This document shows positions 23,034-23,034 of a DNA stretch of 23,034 nucleotides, in pieces. A program made the translations under genes and the position numbers. The notes beneath the pieces are model-generated. The model saw nothing but the letters and a program-made list of their open reading frames with translations, did no database searches and had not been told where the DNA came from. Every line of letters starts with the position of its first letter. The first letter of the stretch is position 1. Origin of the DNA: Lithacetigena sp037446255 [NCBI: Coprothermobacterota bacterium] (lineage in GTDB: Bacteria; Coprothermobacterota; HKB111). The stretch spans positions 1 to 23,034 of the forward strand of contig JBBIIY010000016.1 in NCBI GenBank assembly GCA_037446255.1, written 5' to 3'.

Positions 23034-23034
23034 A
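22987..23034 (+). CDS. Family-2 glycosyltransferase, N-terminal fragment cut by window edge
   Basis: The first 16 codons of a gene begin at an ATG at 22987, in a different frame from the methyltransferase. AAGAGG lies 5 bases before it. The sequence MNPKVAIIILNWNGLE is the classic first strand of GT-A family-2 glycosyltransferases (rhamnosyltransferase-like proteins often start with VAIIILNWNG). It overlaps the methyltransferase 3' end by 47 bases, so either the overlap is real or the methyltransferase tail is shorter than it appears in relatives. The gene fits the locus as an assembly enzyme for the rhamnose-containing glycan. Confidence 0.8.
   Translation, partial: MNPKVAIIILNWNGLE

Noticed and set aside
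1-23034. tRNA, rRNA, CRISPR arrays, insertion sequence transposases
   Set aside because: No cloverleaf with the TTCGA arm, no regularly spaced repeats and no transposase-like protein were found. The only repeats are the hairpin elements listed.

Overview
The window looks like part of an AT-rich chromosome from a strictly anaerobic bacterium. Both aminoacyl-tRNA synthetases are of bacterial type: a SerRS with a coiled-coil arm, and a ProRS long enough to carry the bacterial editing insertion. Many genes have good Shine-Dalgarno sites (AGGAGG type), and TTG starts occur. Two Wood-Ljungdahl proteins, a tungsten/molybdenum aldehyde ferredoxin oxidoreductase with its ferredoxin, and pterin-cofactor genes indicate an oxygen-free, low-potential metabolism. 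An STT3-type oligosaccharyltransferase is uncommon in bacteria. An uncultured or deep-branching anaerobic lineage (for example Atribacterota-like) or a clostridial relative would fit, but the phylum cannot be fixed from the sequence alone.

Layout. Positions 147-3064 hold a purine-type phosphoribosyltransferase, two tandem paralogous small membrane proteins, a short gene that looks like the orphaned N-terminus of a larger family, and serS. Positions 3277-5054 are an acsE-acsD pair (methyl-H4folate:corrinoid methyltransferase plus corrinoid protein small subunit) closed by a clear intrinsic terminator. Positions 5166-6559 are a MoaC-MOSC fusion overlapping a MogA/MoaB gene. A minus-strand YHS-domain metal-binding protein of 56 residues (6612-6782) converges on it and has its own terminator. 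An anchored Fn3-like protein and an MFS transporter follow; the transporter appears to be read from a leaderless mRNA. proS (9582-11339) has a textbook promoter. It converges with a minus-strand operon of ferredoxin, AOR and a MoaD/ThiS-like carrier (13823 down to 11343).

Positions 13824-14335 hold no credible gene but are packed with hairpin repeats. One of these has a near-identical copy, in opposite orientation, in the gap before proS. Directly after the last hairpin a good promoter starts a long plus-strand run to the right edge: STT3 oligosaccharyltransferase, rmlA, rmlD, rmlB, rmlC, a Wzx-type flippase, a SAM methyltransferase, and the first 16 codons of a family-2 glycosyltransferase hidden in another frame. 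Together these can make dTDP-L-rhamnose, build and flip a lipid-linked glycan, and transfer it to proteins.

The most unusual feature is in the STT3 protein. Just after its WWDFG motif lies a duplicated module with four EF-hand-like calcium-binding loops. Other points of interest are the MoaC-MOSC fusion, the acsDE pair without the rest of the acs cluster, the roughly 55-residue insertion in the methyltransferase, and the hairpin-repeat cluster beside the glycosylation promoter.
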